A stretch of 64,000 bases of DNA. Source: Leptodontidium sp. MPI-SDFR-AT-0119. Taxonomy: Eukaryota; Ascomycota; Leotiomycetes; Helotiales; Leptodontidiaceae. The notes under the pieces were generated by a model. It saw only the letters and a program-made list of their open reading frames with translations. It made no database searches and was not told the DNA's origin. Below are positions 1 to 11,351 of the stretch, piece after piece (within the stretch, counting starts at the first letter, position 1; each line of letters opens with the position of its first letter). The position numbers and the translations under genes are program-made. Location of the stretch: the NCBI GenBank assembly GCA_020726505.1, contig JAHLEZ010000014.1, positions 1,674,001 to 1,738,000 on the forward strand, given 5' to 3'.

Positions 1-57
1 GCCGAAACTGCATCTCCCTTCTCTCTCTACCACAAAACATCATTTCAATACGTCAAA

Positions 58-249
58 ATGTGCATGCTCTACGCCTTAGCCAAGCTCTGCAAGAGCAAAG
101 ATGAGAAATCAGAGGAGCCGAATACACGTCCTGTGAGATCGTCTCATAACCGTGGTGAGAGCCCTAGCTCGCGTATGCCGGGAGGACGAGTCTCTAAATC
201 TCAGGGGGGGAATGGAGGGTCTGGAGGAGGGTATGAGGGGGGAAATTGA
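58..249 (+). CDS. small basic protein with Gly-rich tail, unknown function
   Basis: This is a 63-residue single-exon reading frame whose ATG sits in a good context (tcaaaATG). The protein starts Met-Cys, has a Lys-rich segment (CKSKDEKSEE), a Ser/Arg stretch with the motif ESPSSRMP, and ends in a Gly/Asn-rich tail. No known domain is visible. It resembles the product at 2994-3254 in its Met-Cys start, early Lys-rich patch, an RPV triplet and an ESPxSRxP motif, so the two may be paralogues on either side of the thioesterase gene. An N-terminal Cys next to a basic patch could be a lipidation site, but that is inference. Short length and absence of a recognised family keep confidence low. Confidence 0.4.
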   Translation: MCMLYALAKLCKSKDEKSEEPNTRPVRSSHNRGESPSSRMPGGRVSKSQGGNGGSGGGYEGGN

Positions 250-1107
250 GAGGGTGCTGCTGGTTGGGATTGGAAGAGGCGGTGGAGATTTGAGGATGCG
301 AGATCTGGGTGCTTGATGGGGACGGGGTTTAAGATGAGGATGGCGAGGGATCTGGAGGAATGCGGAGAAGGACAAGTTGGTAATTGTTAATTTTTGGATG
401 GTTTGATGTGTCTTGGAATTTGGAGATTGTAGATTGTGGATGCACTTGCAAATTTAATAAGACGGGAATCGCGTTCTTGAAATTGAAATGATTTTAAAGT
501 TGATTTGAGGCTAATGGAAATAATATTGAGAGTCACTTCATATGGACTTGACGGGATTATTCGGTCTTCATCAATTATTCTAGAAAGCAAGTGGGTGATA
601 TCGAGCCTTGTACCATGGACTGATTTGCGCATCGACTGAGATATCCTAGATATCCTAGATATTCAATATATTCAGTAAATACTTGAATTGTTTTAGATTC
701 ATTTATCTCTTGAAATTATCTTCACCACGATAAGGTTATGAAGACCAGTTTAACATCCCAATGGAGTCCAAGGGTTGTCAATCGATTTGTGCATGCCAGT
801 CCTTTTCAAGTGTGTTCTACTATCTCTTGTGCCTTGTTACCCAACTCGCAGGAGAACGAAAAAGATCTCTTAATCTTTGGACTACTTATTATATGGTTTC
901 CAAGGACCTCAATAGTTCCCCTTTTGTTGACATTTGGTGAAGTCGTGACTCGCTTGTACAGTGTTTCTGCCCCACGCCCCCACGCTGCATCAAGATCCTT
1001 CAATCCTGTCAATCCTGTAGTCAGCCAGTTGGGAATATAAGCCGCGCGTCGTGATTTCCAGGTCGTCTGTCTCCAAAATCAACAAGTTGGATAGGTCATT
1101 GTTCAAA
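250..1107. other. intergenic, no gene seen
   Basis: AT-rich DNA between the small protein and the thioesterase. The short open frames at 387-632 and 738-1040 have no recognisable content and no splice logic. It probably holds the 3' end of the first gene and the promoter and 5' leader of the second. Confidence 0.5.
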
Positions 1108-2151
1108 ATGGATGACAGTAATTTGAGCCATCTTGCCTCTCAGGCCCTATCCAAGTTCACAGCTTACAGCGTGTTTATCTTGACCCCTGCTCTGTTCCTC
1201 CTCCTGATAAATCTCAAATCACTCCCTCTGACTTGGCATGTGAGTTACCTCGTGACAAGTAACAACTTATCTCCTTGTTTGTTCAACAGCTAATCTCATT
1301 CATGGCCACAGATGCGCCTGTTCTACGGGTACATCAAGCACTACTACCTCGAACGCAATCGCCCCCTACCAATCAGCACACCCACCAACCCGACTCTCTT
1401 CCAGCCCACAATCTACACCAGCAGCACACCACTCCTGGAGCTAGATTTCAATCTGCACAAATCAAACTCAACATATTTCTCCGATCTCGATATAGCCCGT
1501 GGGCATCATCTATACTGTCTCTTCCGTCTCGGGTTCACCAAATACAGTTCCCCAAATCCACCTACAATCTCAAGCCCAACTTCAACTTCGACCCAAGCAG
1601 AACAAACGATCAAGACTAGGTCGGGGAGAGTCCATCCAGCGCTAGGAGGCGTGACGTGTACCTTCAAACGCGAGATTAAGCCGTATCAGCAGTATGAGAT
1701 CTGGACTAGAGTCGTATCTTGGGATACTAAATGGCTATACCTGATCTCGCATTTTGTAGAAAAGGGAGCAGGAAACCCGATGGGGTACTCTGATCAGCCA
1801 TGGCGGCAGCATCACTCCAGACAAACACACAGCTCAGAAAGTAGCAAGATTGATCAGAAGGAGAAGAGCGGGAACAAAACAGTGAAGAAACCCAAGATTT
1901 ACGCTTTTGCAGTGTCGAAATACGCATTCAAGCAAGGTCGCCTGACGGTCCCTCCTGTTTCTTTTTTGGAGGCTTGTGAGCTTCTTCCTAGGATCTCGCC
2001 TGATGAGGGGGGTAGTGAGGATGCAAAGATTTTGTGGGAGGCTATTGAGGCGAGGAGGAAGGAGGGGATGGGGCTGTGTGGGAACATGGCGGGTTTGGAG
2101 GACGGATTGGGGCTTTTCGAAGAAGAGGAGATTTGTTTTGCGAGGTACTGA
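1108..2151 (+). CDS. THEM6-like thioesterase-superfamily protein
   Basis: Two exons, 1108-1239 and 1312-2151, with a 72-nt intron (GTGAGT donor, CTAAT branch region, CACAG acceptor), give 323 residues. The first exon encodes a short lead and a hydrophobic segment (about residues 20-38, ending FLLLIN) that likely anchors or targets the protein to a membrane. The second encodes a hotdog-fold core: an acyl-binding start with FNLHKSNSTYFSDLD (around residue 90), then VTCTFKREIKPYQQYEIWTR, then a WLYLISHFVE strand. This order is typical of fungal and animal THEM6-type 4-hydroxybenzoyl-CoA thioesterase-like proteins. The exact substrate cannot be read from sequence. The insertion after the SHFVE strand is Ser/Lys-rich. 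The start at 1108 is chosen because it precedes the hydrophobic segment and splices in phase. Confidence 0.75.
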
Positions 2152-2993
2152 GGATTATGTTTGGCTTTCGAAGTGTTGTGGCTGGGATTTAGGATATGTG
2201 CGGGAAGCAGTAAAAGGAAGAACGTAGTTCTTAGAGTATTAATGTTCACCTCTTGAAGATTCTGGTCATAGTGGTTGATTCGATCATTATCTCCCTCACT
2301 TGCAGAGCGATTGGAAATAGATCTTGGAAAGGGAACTTACGATAAGTATAGAAGTGATTTTAAAATCAACATTCATCTTAGTTACAAATAGTATCTTAAC
2401 GAAAACAATGTCAAACCTATCGAAAAAGAAAAGGTATCTGCCTCCAGAGAGTGATCTTAAAAAGACTTTAAGATCACATGTCCTTAAGCTATACACTACA
2501 TCCCAAGTCCAGAATCCCATTCCTATCAATACAATATCATCTCTAACCTCATCCTATCTTCACTCTTCCAAAGGTTAACCAGCCTCATCTCATCAGTGCA
2601 GAATTATTTCCATCACTCTTGACCCACCCAACACGCAACCATACCCGATCCGTTCGGAGTATCTTATGTAATTGCTTTAGCTATGCACACCGAAAGCATG
2701 CATCCGGTATCTCCGGCCCTCCGAAGCCCCTCAATATAAACCGCCCAAAAAAACACACATAAAACCTCACTCACCCCCAAAACGCCAAGCAACACACGCC
2801 AAGCATCTCTCCCCTATTCCTCCTCAATCCAATCCCAGAAGCGAGCTTCCTGGTCCCGACCATCCACCCAATCAAACTCCTCAAAAAGAGATCAAGTCAA
2901 CAGTCCACTTGCGTAGTCGAGGAACTCAACTCAACTCACTCATCACGTCCACCCCACTTTTTTCCAAAGGAAAGGAGTTTCAGGCTATAGAGG
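2152..2993. other. intergenic, no gene seen
   Basis: AT-rich spacer. The part from about 2700 to 2993 is C-rich and looks like a leader or promoter for the small gene at 2994. The short frames here have no recognisable content. Confidence 0.5.
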
Positions 2994-3254
2994 ATGTGTA
3001 TAGGCCTACTCAAGAAGAAGAGGAAACCGGGTGAGATCCCAGACGATGACGAGATGAGCGCGAGTGCGAGACCTGTTGCGGCGGCGGGGGAGAATTCGAG
3101 CTCTAAGAGGGAGGAAAGTCCCGGGTCGAGGGTGCCGGTGCAGGTTGCGCAGGCACAGGCGATGGCGATGGCAATGGCGCAGAGGGGGGATGTTAGTATG
3201 AATACTGGGACTGGTACTGGTGCAGGTGCAGGTCCAGCTGCAGCGATGGCTTGA
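2994..3254 (+). CDS. small protein with Ala/Met/Gln and Gly/Thr repeats, unknown
   Basis: Single-exon 86-residue frame. It begins Met-Cys with a Lys/Arg patch (LLKKKRKPG), then an acidic stretch, an Ala-rich part, the motif ESPGSRVP near residue 43, an Ala-Met-rich run and a Gly-Thr-Ala tail. It is low complexity throughout and no domain is recognised. The N-terminal layout and ESPxSRxP motif match the product at 58-249. It could be a genuine small fungal protein or a repeat-rich chance frame. The similarity between the two is the main support. Confidence 0.4.
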   Translation: MCIGLLKKKRKPGEIPDDDEMSASARPVAAAGENSSSKREESPGSRVPVQVAQAQAMAMAMAQRGDVSMNTGTGTGAGAGPAAAMA

Positions 3255-3562
3255 CGATTTTGTGAGTTTGGGGGGAGATGGCTGAGGGGATGAACCTGAA
3301 TGAGAGTTGAGGGTCGGGGATAAAGCAGGAGTTCTGGGCGATTGATATTGGTTTGTGCAACAGGATGGGTGTATTCTTGGATGGTTTTGGTGTTGTTGAT
3401 ATCTCAGTTGATTTGCTGTTTAGGGGTCTTGGACAGATGAATGAACGAATGACATTCGGATGTTCTTGTTGCATTTTGCGCACACTTCACACAATCAAAC
3501 TCTGCCATTTCTTTTCCATCCAGTCCAATATATTATTCCTTCTAGGTTTTCATATAATACCG
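3255..3562. other. 3' intergenic between convergent genes
   Basis: About 300 bases between the small gene (plus) and the esterase (minus), which converge here. Nothing beyond likely 3' UTRs is visible. Confidence 0.5.
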
Positions 3563-4728
3563 CTATTTCTTGCTCTGGTCCAGCAGCCACTTCATCCCCT
3601 TGACACAATCCTCCTGGAACTTCACACTAAAGTCTGCAGCGGTCCACCAACTCCAAAACCCATGAGGCAATCCAGGGTAGACATCGACCAGAGTCTTGAT
3701 ACCATTTCCCTCTCTCAAGATCTCTTCGTATATGAACGCCTCGTCTCGCAGAGGATCTAAACCGCAGATCTGGAAATAAGTCGGTGGGAGACCTGCGTGG
3801 GATTCAAAAAGCATCGGGGTGCGCAGGTTTGATGTAGGGTCTGGGCTGTAGTGTTCTAAATATATCAGTCAATATCTGGTATCTGTAGAGCGAGGAAAAG
3901 ATAGGCCCTACTTTCAAATAAATCTATCATGCCCTGATTTAAAATCGGGGCTTCCTTGTTCTGCTCTCGACTCAAGTAGAGACTCTTGTACTTCTCCGGC
4001 ACGGTCTCAGGTGGTATGCAAGCGGGTATCGAGAGATATGCTCCTGTCAGGGGGGGCGAAAGCTTCTCGTCGCGATAGAGATGAGTGACGATCGTGCCAA
4101 AGTTTCCTCCTGCACTAATACCTCCAACCAAGAATCCCTTCTTCGGGTTCCCACCAAGCTCCTCGAAATGCGCCGCAGTCTATTCTTATTAGCCAAATCT
4201 TGTTCGTATGCGGACCATGCAAACGTACCCATTTCAACGCATCGTATGCATCGTGGCAAGGTGTAGGGAACGGATGCTCTGGAGCCAATCTGTAATCCAC
4301 ATTCACAGCAATACCCCCCAGCTCGGTGAACTTCCTACACAACAAAGTCTCAGTCTCCAAACTCCCTAGCACAAAACCCCCACCATGATATACAACGAAT
4401 ATAGGACATCCATCCTGTGGTGGGCTTTTCGGTTTATGTATGCGGACTGCAATAGAGCTTCCATCGCGTACTGGGATTTGTCGATCTTCTTCCACGTATG
4501 ATACCTCTCCTGCAGATGGATTCGCGGCTGTCAATTCCCTCTTCCTGGCGAGTACAACGGCTCGAAACTTGGGGAGATCGGTATTTGCGTTGAGGCCTTC
4601 TACGTAAGGGGATTGCTTCAGGATCTGTTTGCAGGTCAGCGGGGGTTTCTCCGACATGGCGGGGTACGGACCTCGTCCAGCACTGGATTGATTTTTGCCA
4701 GGGCGAGCTGACCTTCAGGAGTCATCAT
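3563..4728 (-). CDS. alpha/beta-hydrolase fold-3 esterase/lipase
   Basis: Four exons on the minus strand: 4728-4672, 4624-4229, 4179-3912 and 3855-3563. The introns are 47, 49 and 56 nt, all GT..AG with CTAAT- or CTGAT-like branch points, and the product is 337 residues. It belongs to the hormone-sensitive-lipase-like (alpha/beta hydrolase 3) group. The oxyanion motif HGGG is at about 99-102, the nucleophile elbow GISAGG at 171-176 (Ser 173), the acid in GLDPLRDE at about 274 and the base in GLPHGF at about 305. No signal peptide is seen, so it is probably cytosolic. The tiny first exon (19 residues ending INPVLDE) matches the usual N-terminal helix of the family, and so is preferred over the ATG at 4657 inside the first intron. 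Its divergent neighbour is a Baeyer-Villiger-type monooxygenase, which makes esters, so ester cleavage in the same pathway is a reasonable inference. Confidence 0.85.
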
Positions 4729-5962
4729 CTTTGCGTAGATTCTCAACTATACTCTTCACGGAATTGTTTGTTTGAACTGGGAAGCTCTCCATCTTGCTCG
4801 TTGATGTTGACGCCTTTATCATTGTGCTGTTGCTGGCCGAGAGCTGCAACTAGCCTCGGCACGATTCATCCAAGCGGATTCAGTGGCAGTCCGTCCGCTA
4901 TGGGAACGTAGGTGAGAGTAAACATGGCTAAAAGGAGGCAACGTCCAATGATTCGTTGTGGGGGTGCGGATGCGAGTGGATGTGAAGCGATGTCTTTTGC
5001 GGATGGAGATGGTCGATGGTGCTGTTCCGGCAAAACGTTGGAATCCTTCAATCCTTGCTTGTCACGGACCTCAGTGGCTCGGTCTTCTTTTCGAACCTCA
5101 CTCGCTCAATCCTAATGTAAACAGATCCATCATGGCCATCCACATTTTATTCTATTGCCCCGTTGTTTTAATTGGCTTCCTCTGCTATGGATCATATGAC
5201 TGATCCATCTGACATCAGCTCAAATCAATACCATCTTAGCTTCACATGCCCAAGCTTGGGCCTCGAGTCTCCACCACCCCAGATCCCAGCTACGATATAT
5301 GACATATGTTGAAATTCTTCAAGTCTAAAGCCTAAGTTAATATTTCTGTTTCTTTTCAAAACACAGTAGAAATGCTTGACATCATTGATTGATTTAATTA
5401 GTAGACGGTATTTTGAACAATCATTGCCAAGGAGCTCCTGGGTCCAAAAGCTTTCAGAGTCCGAAGCAAATCACTTGCTCTTCTGTGTCACAAAATTAGC
5501 AGAAATAGTATACGAGTGTCCAGATACGTTTGATGTATCACCTATTACTACCTCATACCAAGTCCATCTGCACATCCATTTAAAAATGCTGAGGATCGCA
5601 TCATCTGTACTACCTAGTACTGGTTGATGGACCCCGCACTAAATCAGCTTGAGAGCAACCCCGCCGTGCATGCTGTACTTGGGACACCCACTCACTCACC
5701 GGGAATAGCCAATGCATCATCATGATACCGAGGCCGCTGCGGTAAATGAAACTGCGAGTCTTATTGTCAGTCTGACATTCTGTTACTATTCTATTTCATC
5801 GGTAATCAAGAACGCTTGACGTTGATTATATTTTCTGTCAATACTTTCCGAAAGTGATACACGAACACTCATCGGCAACTCTACTTCAAGCTACATCTTA
5901 TCCGCAGCACTAGACACAGCACTAAATCTCCTATACTTCCCCGTCTACATCTACCAGCAATC
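4729..5962. promoter_or_regulatory. divergent intergenic region, esterase/monooxygenase
   Basis: This 1.2-kb spacer separates the starts of the minus-strand esterase (4728) and the plus-strand monooxygenase (5963), so it must hold both promoters. The short frames at 4866-5203 and 5376-5627 have no recognisable content. No specific factor site was identified. Confidence 0.45.
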
Positions 5963-8079
5963 ATGTCCCCATCCCGAATCGTGACTTCATCGTCAGCTCC
6001 CGACCCATCAGCAATTCCCGACAGCAACGCCACCCACGAGAATCCCTGGTACAATCAAGACTTCAACGGGTTCCGGATCTCAGAACAGCCTCTATTTCAA
6101 AGACGTCCTATCCGATTTGTGTGTATAGGCGCAGGTGCGACTGGATTGCAGATCGCCTACAAAGCAGAGAGACTGTTGAAAGATGTGACTCTACAGATTT
6201 ATGAGAAGAATAGTGATATCGGAGGGACTTGGCTGGAGAACCGCTATCCGGGTTGTACTTGTGACATTCCTAGTCACAGCTAGTACGCCTCGCCCTTCCT
6301 CTCAAGACCTCGTGGATGTCGCTAATATTAGATAGCCAATTTACATGGCATCGGAATCCTAATTGGTCTAGTTTCTACTCCGGATCTGAGGAAATCTGGA
6401 GGTATTTCAAAGACGTAGCAATAACTTACGATCTGGAGAAGTATGTCAAATTCAACACGGCAGTAGAGAAAGCTGTCTGGCAAGAAGAAGAAGGTGTCTG
6501 GAGACTCACTTTGGTTTCATCTGATGGAACTCGCTTCGAGGATACTTGTGAGATATTGGTCAACGGATCAGGTGTTCTCAAGTTCGTTAACTCTGGACTT
6601 TTTATACGTGACGTCTACTGACCTGTGACAGCGCTTGGAGGTACCCAGATATACCTGGCATGGAGAACTTCAAGGGGAAATTGATGCATAGTGCAAGATG
6701 GGATTCGGAATATGATCTGAAAGGGAAGACTGTTGCCGTCATTGGTGGTGGCTCATCAGCTGTTCAAATTGTCCCTCAGATCCAACCAAGTGAGTTCAGA
6801 TCCAGTTCCAAGGCTGTTTTTACCAAGCTCCATCGTTCGAGGTTCAAAAAATCATGCTCATTCCTACTACACAGTCGTCGGTAAGCTCATTCCATTCCTT
6901 CGATCTCCGGTATGGGTCACCACTGGTTTTGGTGCCAAATTTGCCGGCCCAGGAGGGACGAACTTCGAATGTAAGTCTCACAGCATCACATTTCAGGCTT
7001 GACCCCAGGCTAACTTACCACGCTAGACTCGCCATCCCAGCTCAAAGAATTCAACACCGATCCGTCAGCTTACGACAAGTACTGCCGTGATCTCGAAGGA
7101 GAGCTCAACAAGCGCTTCACCATGGTCAGTTCTGTGTTTAATTCGTTCTGACAAAAACAACCGTGAGCTGATCTCAAGGCAGATGCACAACAAAAGCCAA
7201 GATCAGAAGAATTCGCGTGATGTAGTCGCAGACATGATGTCCACACAACTCAACAAAGACCCAACGCTGACCTCAAAATTGATACCCGATTTCGCACTCG
7301 GTTGTCGCCGAATGACACCTGGCTCTGGGTATCTCCAATCGCTCACCAAAGATAACGTCTCGGTCATCACATCATCCGTAGCGAAGTTCACCGAGAAAGG
7401 TGTAGTGGATGAGACGGGTCAAGAGCATGAAGTCGATGTGGTCATCTGCGCAACTGGTTTTGACGTCTCTTTCACACCTCATTTTGAGGTCATGGGGCGC
7501 GGAGGGAAGAGCCTAAAGGAAGAGTTCGGTGAACTGCCGAAGACATATCTGGCTGTCACTGCTGCTGATTTCCCAAATCTATTCCGTACATTTGTTCCAT
7601 TCAACCCCCCATTTTCAGCTGTCTAAAAGCACTTGCTTATTTGAATTATAGTACTCCTCGGCTCAAACGGCCCCGTAAGTCACGGCTCTGTCCTCCCCAT
7701 CTTCGACTGGCACACCCGTTACATGTTCTCCATGATCCACAAGCTCCAAACCGAGAACATCAAATGCTTCACTCCAAAAGCTGCTTGTGTCGATGAGTTC
7801 TTCAGCTATACGCACGAGCTGATGAAGCGGCTCGCGTGGTCAGCATCTTGCAGTTCCTGGTTCAAGATGGGCAAGAAAGATGGGCCAGTCACGGCTGTGT
7901 GGGGTGGCAGTCGCTTGCATTATTTCGAGGTGATGAAGGATGTGCGATGGGAAGATTACGATATCACGTATTGGAGTAGAAACCGCTTCCAGTTCCTAGG
8001 GAATGGGTATACGCAGTGCGAACTTGATCCAGAGGGGGATCCGGTGTGGTATTTTGACGATCCGTTCACAAAGGCTTAG
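5963..8079 (+). CDS. flavin-dependent Baeyer-Villiger-type monooxygenase
   Basis: Seven exons (5963-6282, 6336-6581, 6632-6789, 6875-6970, 7027-7124, 7183-7585, 7652-8079) with introns of 50-85 nt give 582 residues. The FAD-binding Rossmann motif GAGATG is at about 56-61, and the YEKNSDIGGTW segment with YPGCTCD follows. The Baeyer-Villiger fingerprint F-x-G-x3-H-x3-W-D is at about 202-213 (FKGKLMHSARWD). A second, NADPH-binding Rossmann motif (VIGGGSSAV) is at about 222-230, and ATGFD is near the C-terminal part. This is the layout of type I Baeyer-Villiger monooxygenases, which insert oxygen next to a ketone to give an ester or lactone. The substrate is not predictable. Every exon junction restores a family-typical sequence, for example GVLNAWRYPDIPG. 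It probably works with the divergent esterase. Confidence 0.88.
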
Positions 8080-8206
8080 GTTGTCCGTCTAGATGTCAAA
8101 GCAAAGCATCGGTACTGATGAAAGTCTGGGGTGGGCTTTGCGATGGTGATGGTATTTGATTCAATGTTGATACAACAAGACAGAACGTTGGTATTCAAAC
8201 AAAAAC

Positions 8207-8920
8207 TTAAACTGCGAGCGCAGTCCACGATCCACCACCGAGTCCACCGCCGAAACCACCCCCAAATCCACCCCCGAAACCACCAGGCTTGCGATCGGGC
8301 GGACCGCCCAGGTCCTCACCCTCATCCTCATCCTCATCTCCATCCTCGTCCTTCTCATCCTCTTCCTCCTCGTCGTATATCTCCTCCTCCTCCCACAACC
8401 CAGCCCGCTCCAACGCCTCCTCCTCATCCTCCGACCACCCACGACACCGTGTCTCCCCCTCCTCCAACTCGTAATCGTACACCTCCCCCTCCCCCGCCTC
8501 CTCTGCAGCAGCACGCCGGCCGTCCCTCAAGACACGCTTAATGTGGGCCTCGCCCAGGTATCTCCCGCCGCAAGATCATCTTCCTCCGCCTCGCCCTCTT
8601 GGTATTCCTGGCCCTCGCCCGAGCCCCGCGACCACGCGTCTGCTTCTTCTTCTCCTCCGTCGTCGTCTCTGTTGCACCAAAGATAGTTAGCATGGTATCA
8701 TTCTCAGATCGACGTCCATCTGGGAAGGATGAGACTCACTCGTCGTCTGCATGGACGATGCCGAAGCACCTCCAGCGGCAGGATCGGTCTTCGCCTTCTT
8801 GGCCTGTCCTCCACCCTCACCGAGATCGTCGTTGGTTCTCTATGCAATGATTAGTCTTGATTCTTTCCGATCTTGCGTTCCTGATAACAGTATCTAGGGG
8901 ATGGGACTCACCTTCGCCAT
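8207..8920 (-). CDS. acidic/Gly-rich protein, unknown; frame disrupted
   Basis: The minus-strand start ATG (8920) gives a 3-codon exon, then exon 8839-8740 (Lys/Gly-rich, SSMQTT at its end), then a long terminal exon from 8668. Splice sites are canonical (introns 8911-8840 and 8739-8669). The terminal exon carries a highly acidic stretch (YELEEGETRCRGWSEDEEE, then Asp/Glu runs) and a Gly-Phe repeat tail ending at 8207. However, the spliced frame stops near 8540. The best coding signal passes through three frames: a basic KKKQTRGRG part, an acidic EYQEGEAEEDDL part, and the GEAHIKRVLRDGRR-to-end part. Two -1 steps within about 120 bases suggest missing bases, an unseen intron or a decayed gene. 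No family is recognised. Charge pattern and basic start hint at a nuclear protein. Confidence 0.4.
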
Positions 8921-9016
8921 TGTGTGTTTGTGTATGTGTGTATTTGAACTACGTATATATCATAATTAGCTTCATCTTCATCAATGCGAACACTCTTGGT
9001 AATACTAAACGCGATG

Positions 9017-9654
9017 TCAATCAATCATGGTGTTCAGGGTAACGTACGGTGTGGTCGTGGTTGTTGACTGAGGAGGAGAAAGGTTCGCGACGGAGAAATC
9101 TTGGGATAGTAAACAAACGAGACCCCAAAACGTCATCGCGAACATCAAAACCGCACCAGCGGCCGCGGTAACAGATATCAAGCAGAGAAACACATGGAAA
9201 AGTCCCAATCCATTGATCAACCGTATATACTTTTAACAAAGCTCAGATTCAATAAGCTTCAATGGAACTCAACCGTTGCATTGCCCGCTTCATGACCGTG
9301 TTAGATACAAGACATATATCACAACACCACACGCTCAATCAACTTCTTTTACTATAAAGGTACCATGAATTACCTGAGAGATCTGGGGTAGCAAAAGGGT
9401 ACATTACGGCCAAAATAATCTTTGCGCGACTATACGATGGGCCTACAAAAGCCTCGCGCCGGGATATGCAATTCCAATGCAAATCTACAAGTGTCCATAA
9501 GAGTTTGGACATTCCAACTTGAACTCGCAATCCCATTCCTAATCAATGACGGGCAGAGGAGAACGACTAACCTGTCGGGGTACTCAAACGTCGTCCAGCT
9601 GAGCCACCAAATTAAGCGAGCGCCAACCAAACAAAACATCAAAACACCCTCCAA
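9017..9654 (-). CDS. candidate multi-exon small membrane protein
   Basis: Three hydrophobic segments occur in order on the minus strand: MEGVLMFCLVGARLIWWLSW from 9654, AKIILAVMYPFATPDLS near 9390-9440, and a long one (GLGLFHVFLCLISV followed by a second hydrophobic half) ending at 9017. Plausible splice signals lie between them, including an acceptor at TTTGTAG near 9450 and a donor CAG|GTAATT near 9376. I could not make all junctions agree in phase, so the exon structure is open. The pattern is that of a small membrane protein with three or four segments (possibly MARVEL-like), but no family is confirmed. Confidence 0.25.
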
Positions 9655-11351
9655 AATTTTGCTAGCCCAGAGAAAAGCTCAAAAAAAAATTTGTTTGATG
9701 AATAATTTCATATATGAGTAATAAGTTTTTTTGAGTAAACTTGAGACTGGACTGTCAGAAATAGAAGGTTCTTCACATCGCACTATCTAATAACCACTCC
9801 CTATGAAATAGGGCTGGGACTAACGGTAGTGAAGAACTTTCAATTTCTGAAAGCCAGCTCAAGTTCTATTAAGAGTTAACTGTCTTTGGAGGTTGGGGAG
9901 AGAGAGGACTTACTTGGTTTTCGTCCATACCACTCCGCCATATCGAATATTTTGATGTTTATGAAATGCTTATTTGGATATATGTATACCGAACAATGTT
10001 GCTCGCTAAGCGAGAGCAGGGAGAGCACTAGAAAACCACAACCTGACTTAACCCAGCCACTTCTCTTCACCCTCCCAGGACACTCTTAAATGCCCAAATG
10101 CCCATACTGATGAGGAACCACCATGCGTTATATTGAGAATCTTCATCCAATAACGCTAGCCAAGAGTCCATGATCGTAGCCCACGCCAGCACAACACAAC
10201 CTGCGATCATCACTCATCCCAACCCATCCTTACCTTCTCCTCCCCCCTCATCCTCCTCCACCACTCCATCTGCGTCCATATCTTCCCTGCCTCGCCACCA
10301 ACCGCCATCCACCACTTCCTCAAAAAACCAAGGCTCCGCCTCCTAATTCTGCGCTTCCCACGGCCGGGCTGTCCCTCCCTTCTCGCTCGAGCGCCAGCAG
10401 AATATCACATCGCTCACGTAGATGTCACCTTTCAATTCCAGCATATCGTCATCGAAGACACGCTGTCTAGAGACAGCACCGCATGGTTCGAATCCTGTGA
10501 TCCTTGAACGCGGGAAGCTTCTGCCTCCTTTTCTTAAGCCTCTAGTTGAGCAATGTCCCCGACGGATATTGGCATCAAGTTCAGCTTGTGTTACTTTCTT
10601 TGCGATTCTCTATTCTGCAATTCCCGCCGTTTTGTTTGAAGCCGCTTTTTGGCAGGCTTCCCTTTAGACTGTGGCATATCGGAACCTGCATCTTGGACTA
10701 TCTAGTCATCCACCGTTATCATGGCAAGATCCTTCAGATAAGAGCGTCACCAAGAGCCAAGAAGCTTCACTGGTCAAAGAATTCGGAGTCAAAGCTTTCA
10801 GGGCTCAGGAAACCAGGGAGGAACTATGGCGCTCGCCGAAGGATCATCTAAGCAGTGGGGGAGCCAAAAACCCGTGGCCCTGCGGTATCGTTTGAGGAGA
10901 TAATACAACATTCGAGTAGGTGTCGGGATTTGAATTTAGATAGTGGCACAGTTGCTCAGTTGCTCAGCGATTCTGTACTGTAAGCTTTGTCAGCCATCTG
11001 CAGGAGGCGATAGTGGAGACAACTTTAAATCGATCTTCATTGAGACTTCTCACAGTTTTGGCATCATTCAAGGTAATTATCGATAAGTAATGATACGGAG
11101 ATGCTATTGCGGAGCTGCCAGAATTCACTAAACAGTCGCAAAGATAATACATATCGAACCATTAGATACTACTGGCATACCACCCCCCTCTCCACGATAC
11201 TTCCAGTCTCAAGGAAATACAAAATGTCACTAGAACGCCGCTGGGTAATACGCATTGACACGAAAAGTACATCGTCGTCCCTTGAAAATACGTTACCAAA
11301 GAAATGCGCATCTACCAAACGTCTTGCGAGCCTAGATGCACAGGGACGTCG
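9655..11351. other. intergenic, no gene seen
   Basis: AT-rich with short unrelated open frames. There is a run of C-rich DNA at about 10200-10400. A GGTTCGAATCC string at 10485-10495 looks like a tRNA T-arm but lacks the rest of a tRNA. Confidence 0.45.

Noticed and set aside
10485..10495. tRNA T-arm-like string GGTTCGAATCC
   Set aside because: The T-stem bases around it do not pair, and no acceptor, D-arm or anticodon arm lies upstream; chance match.
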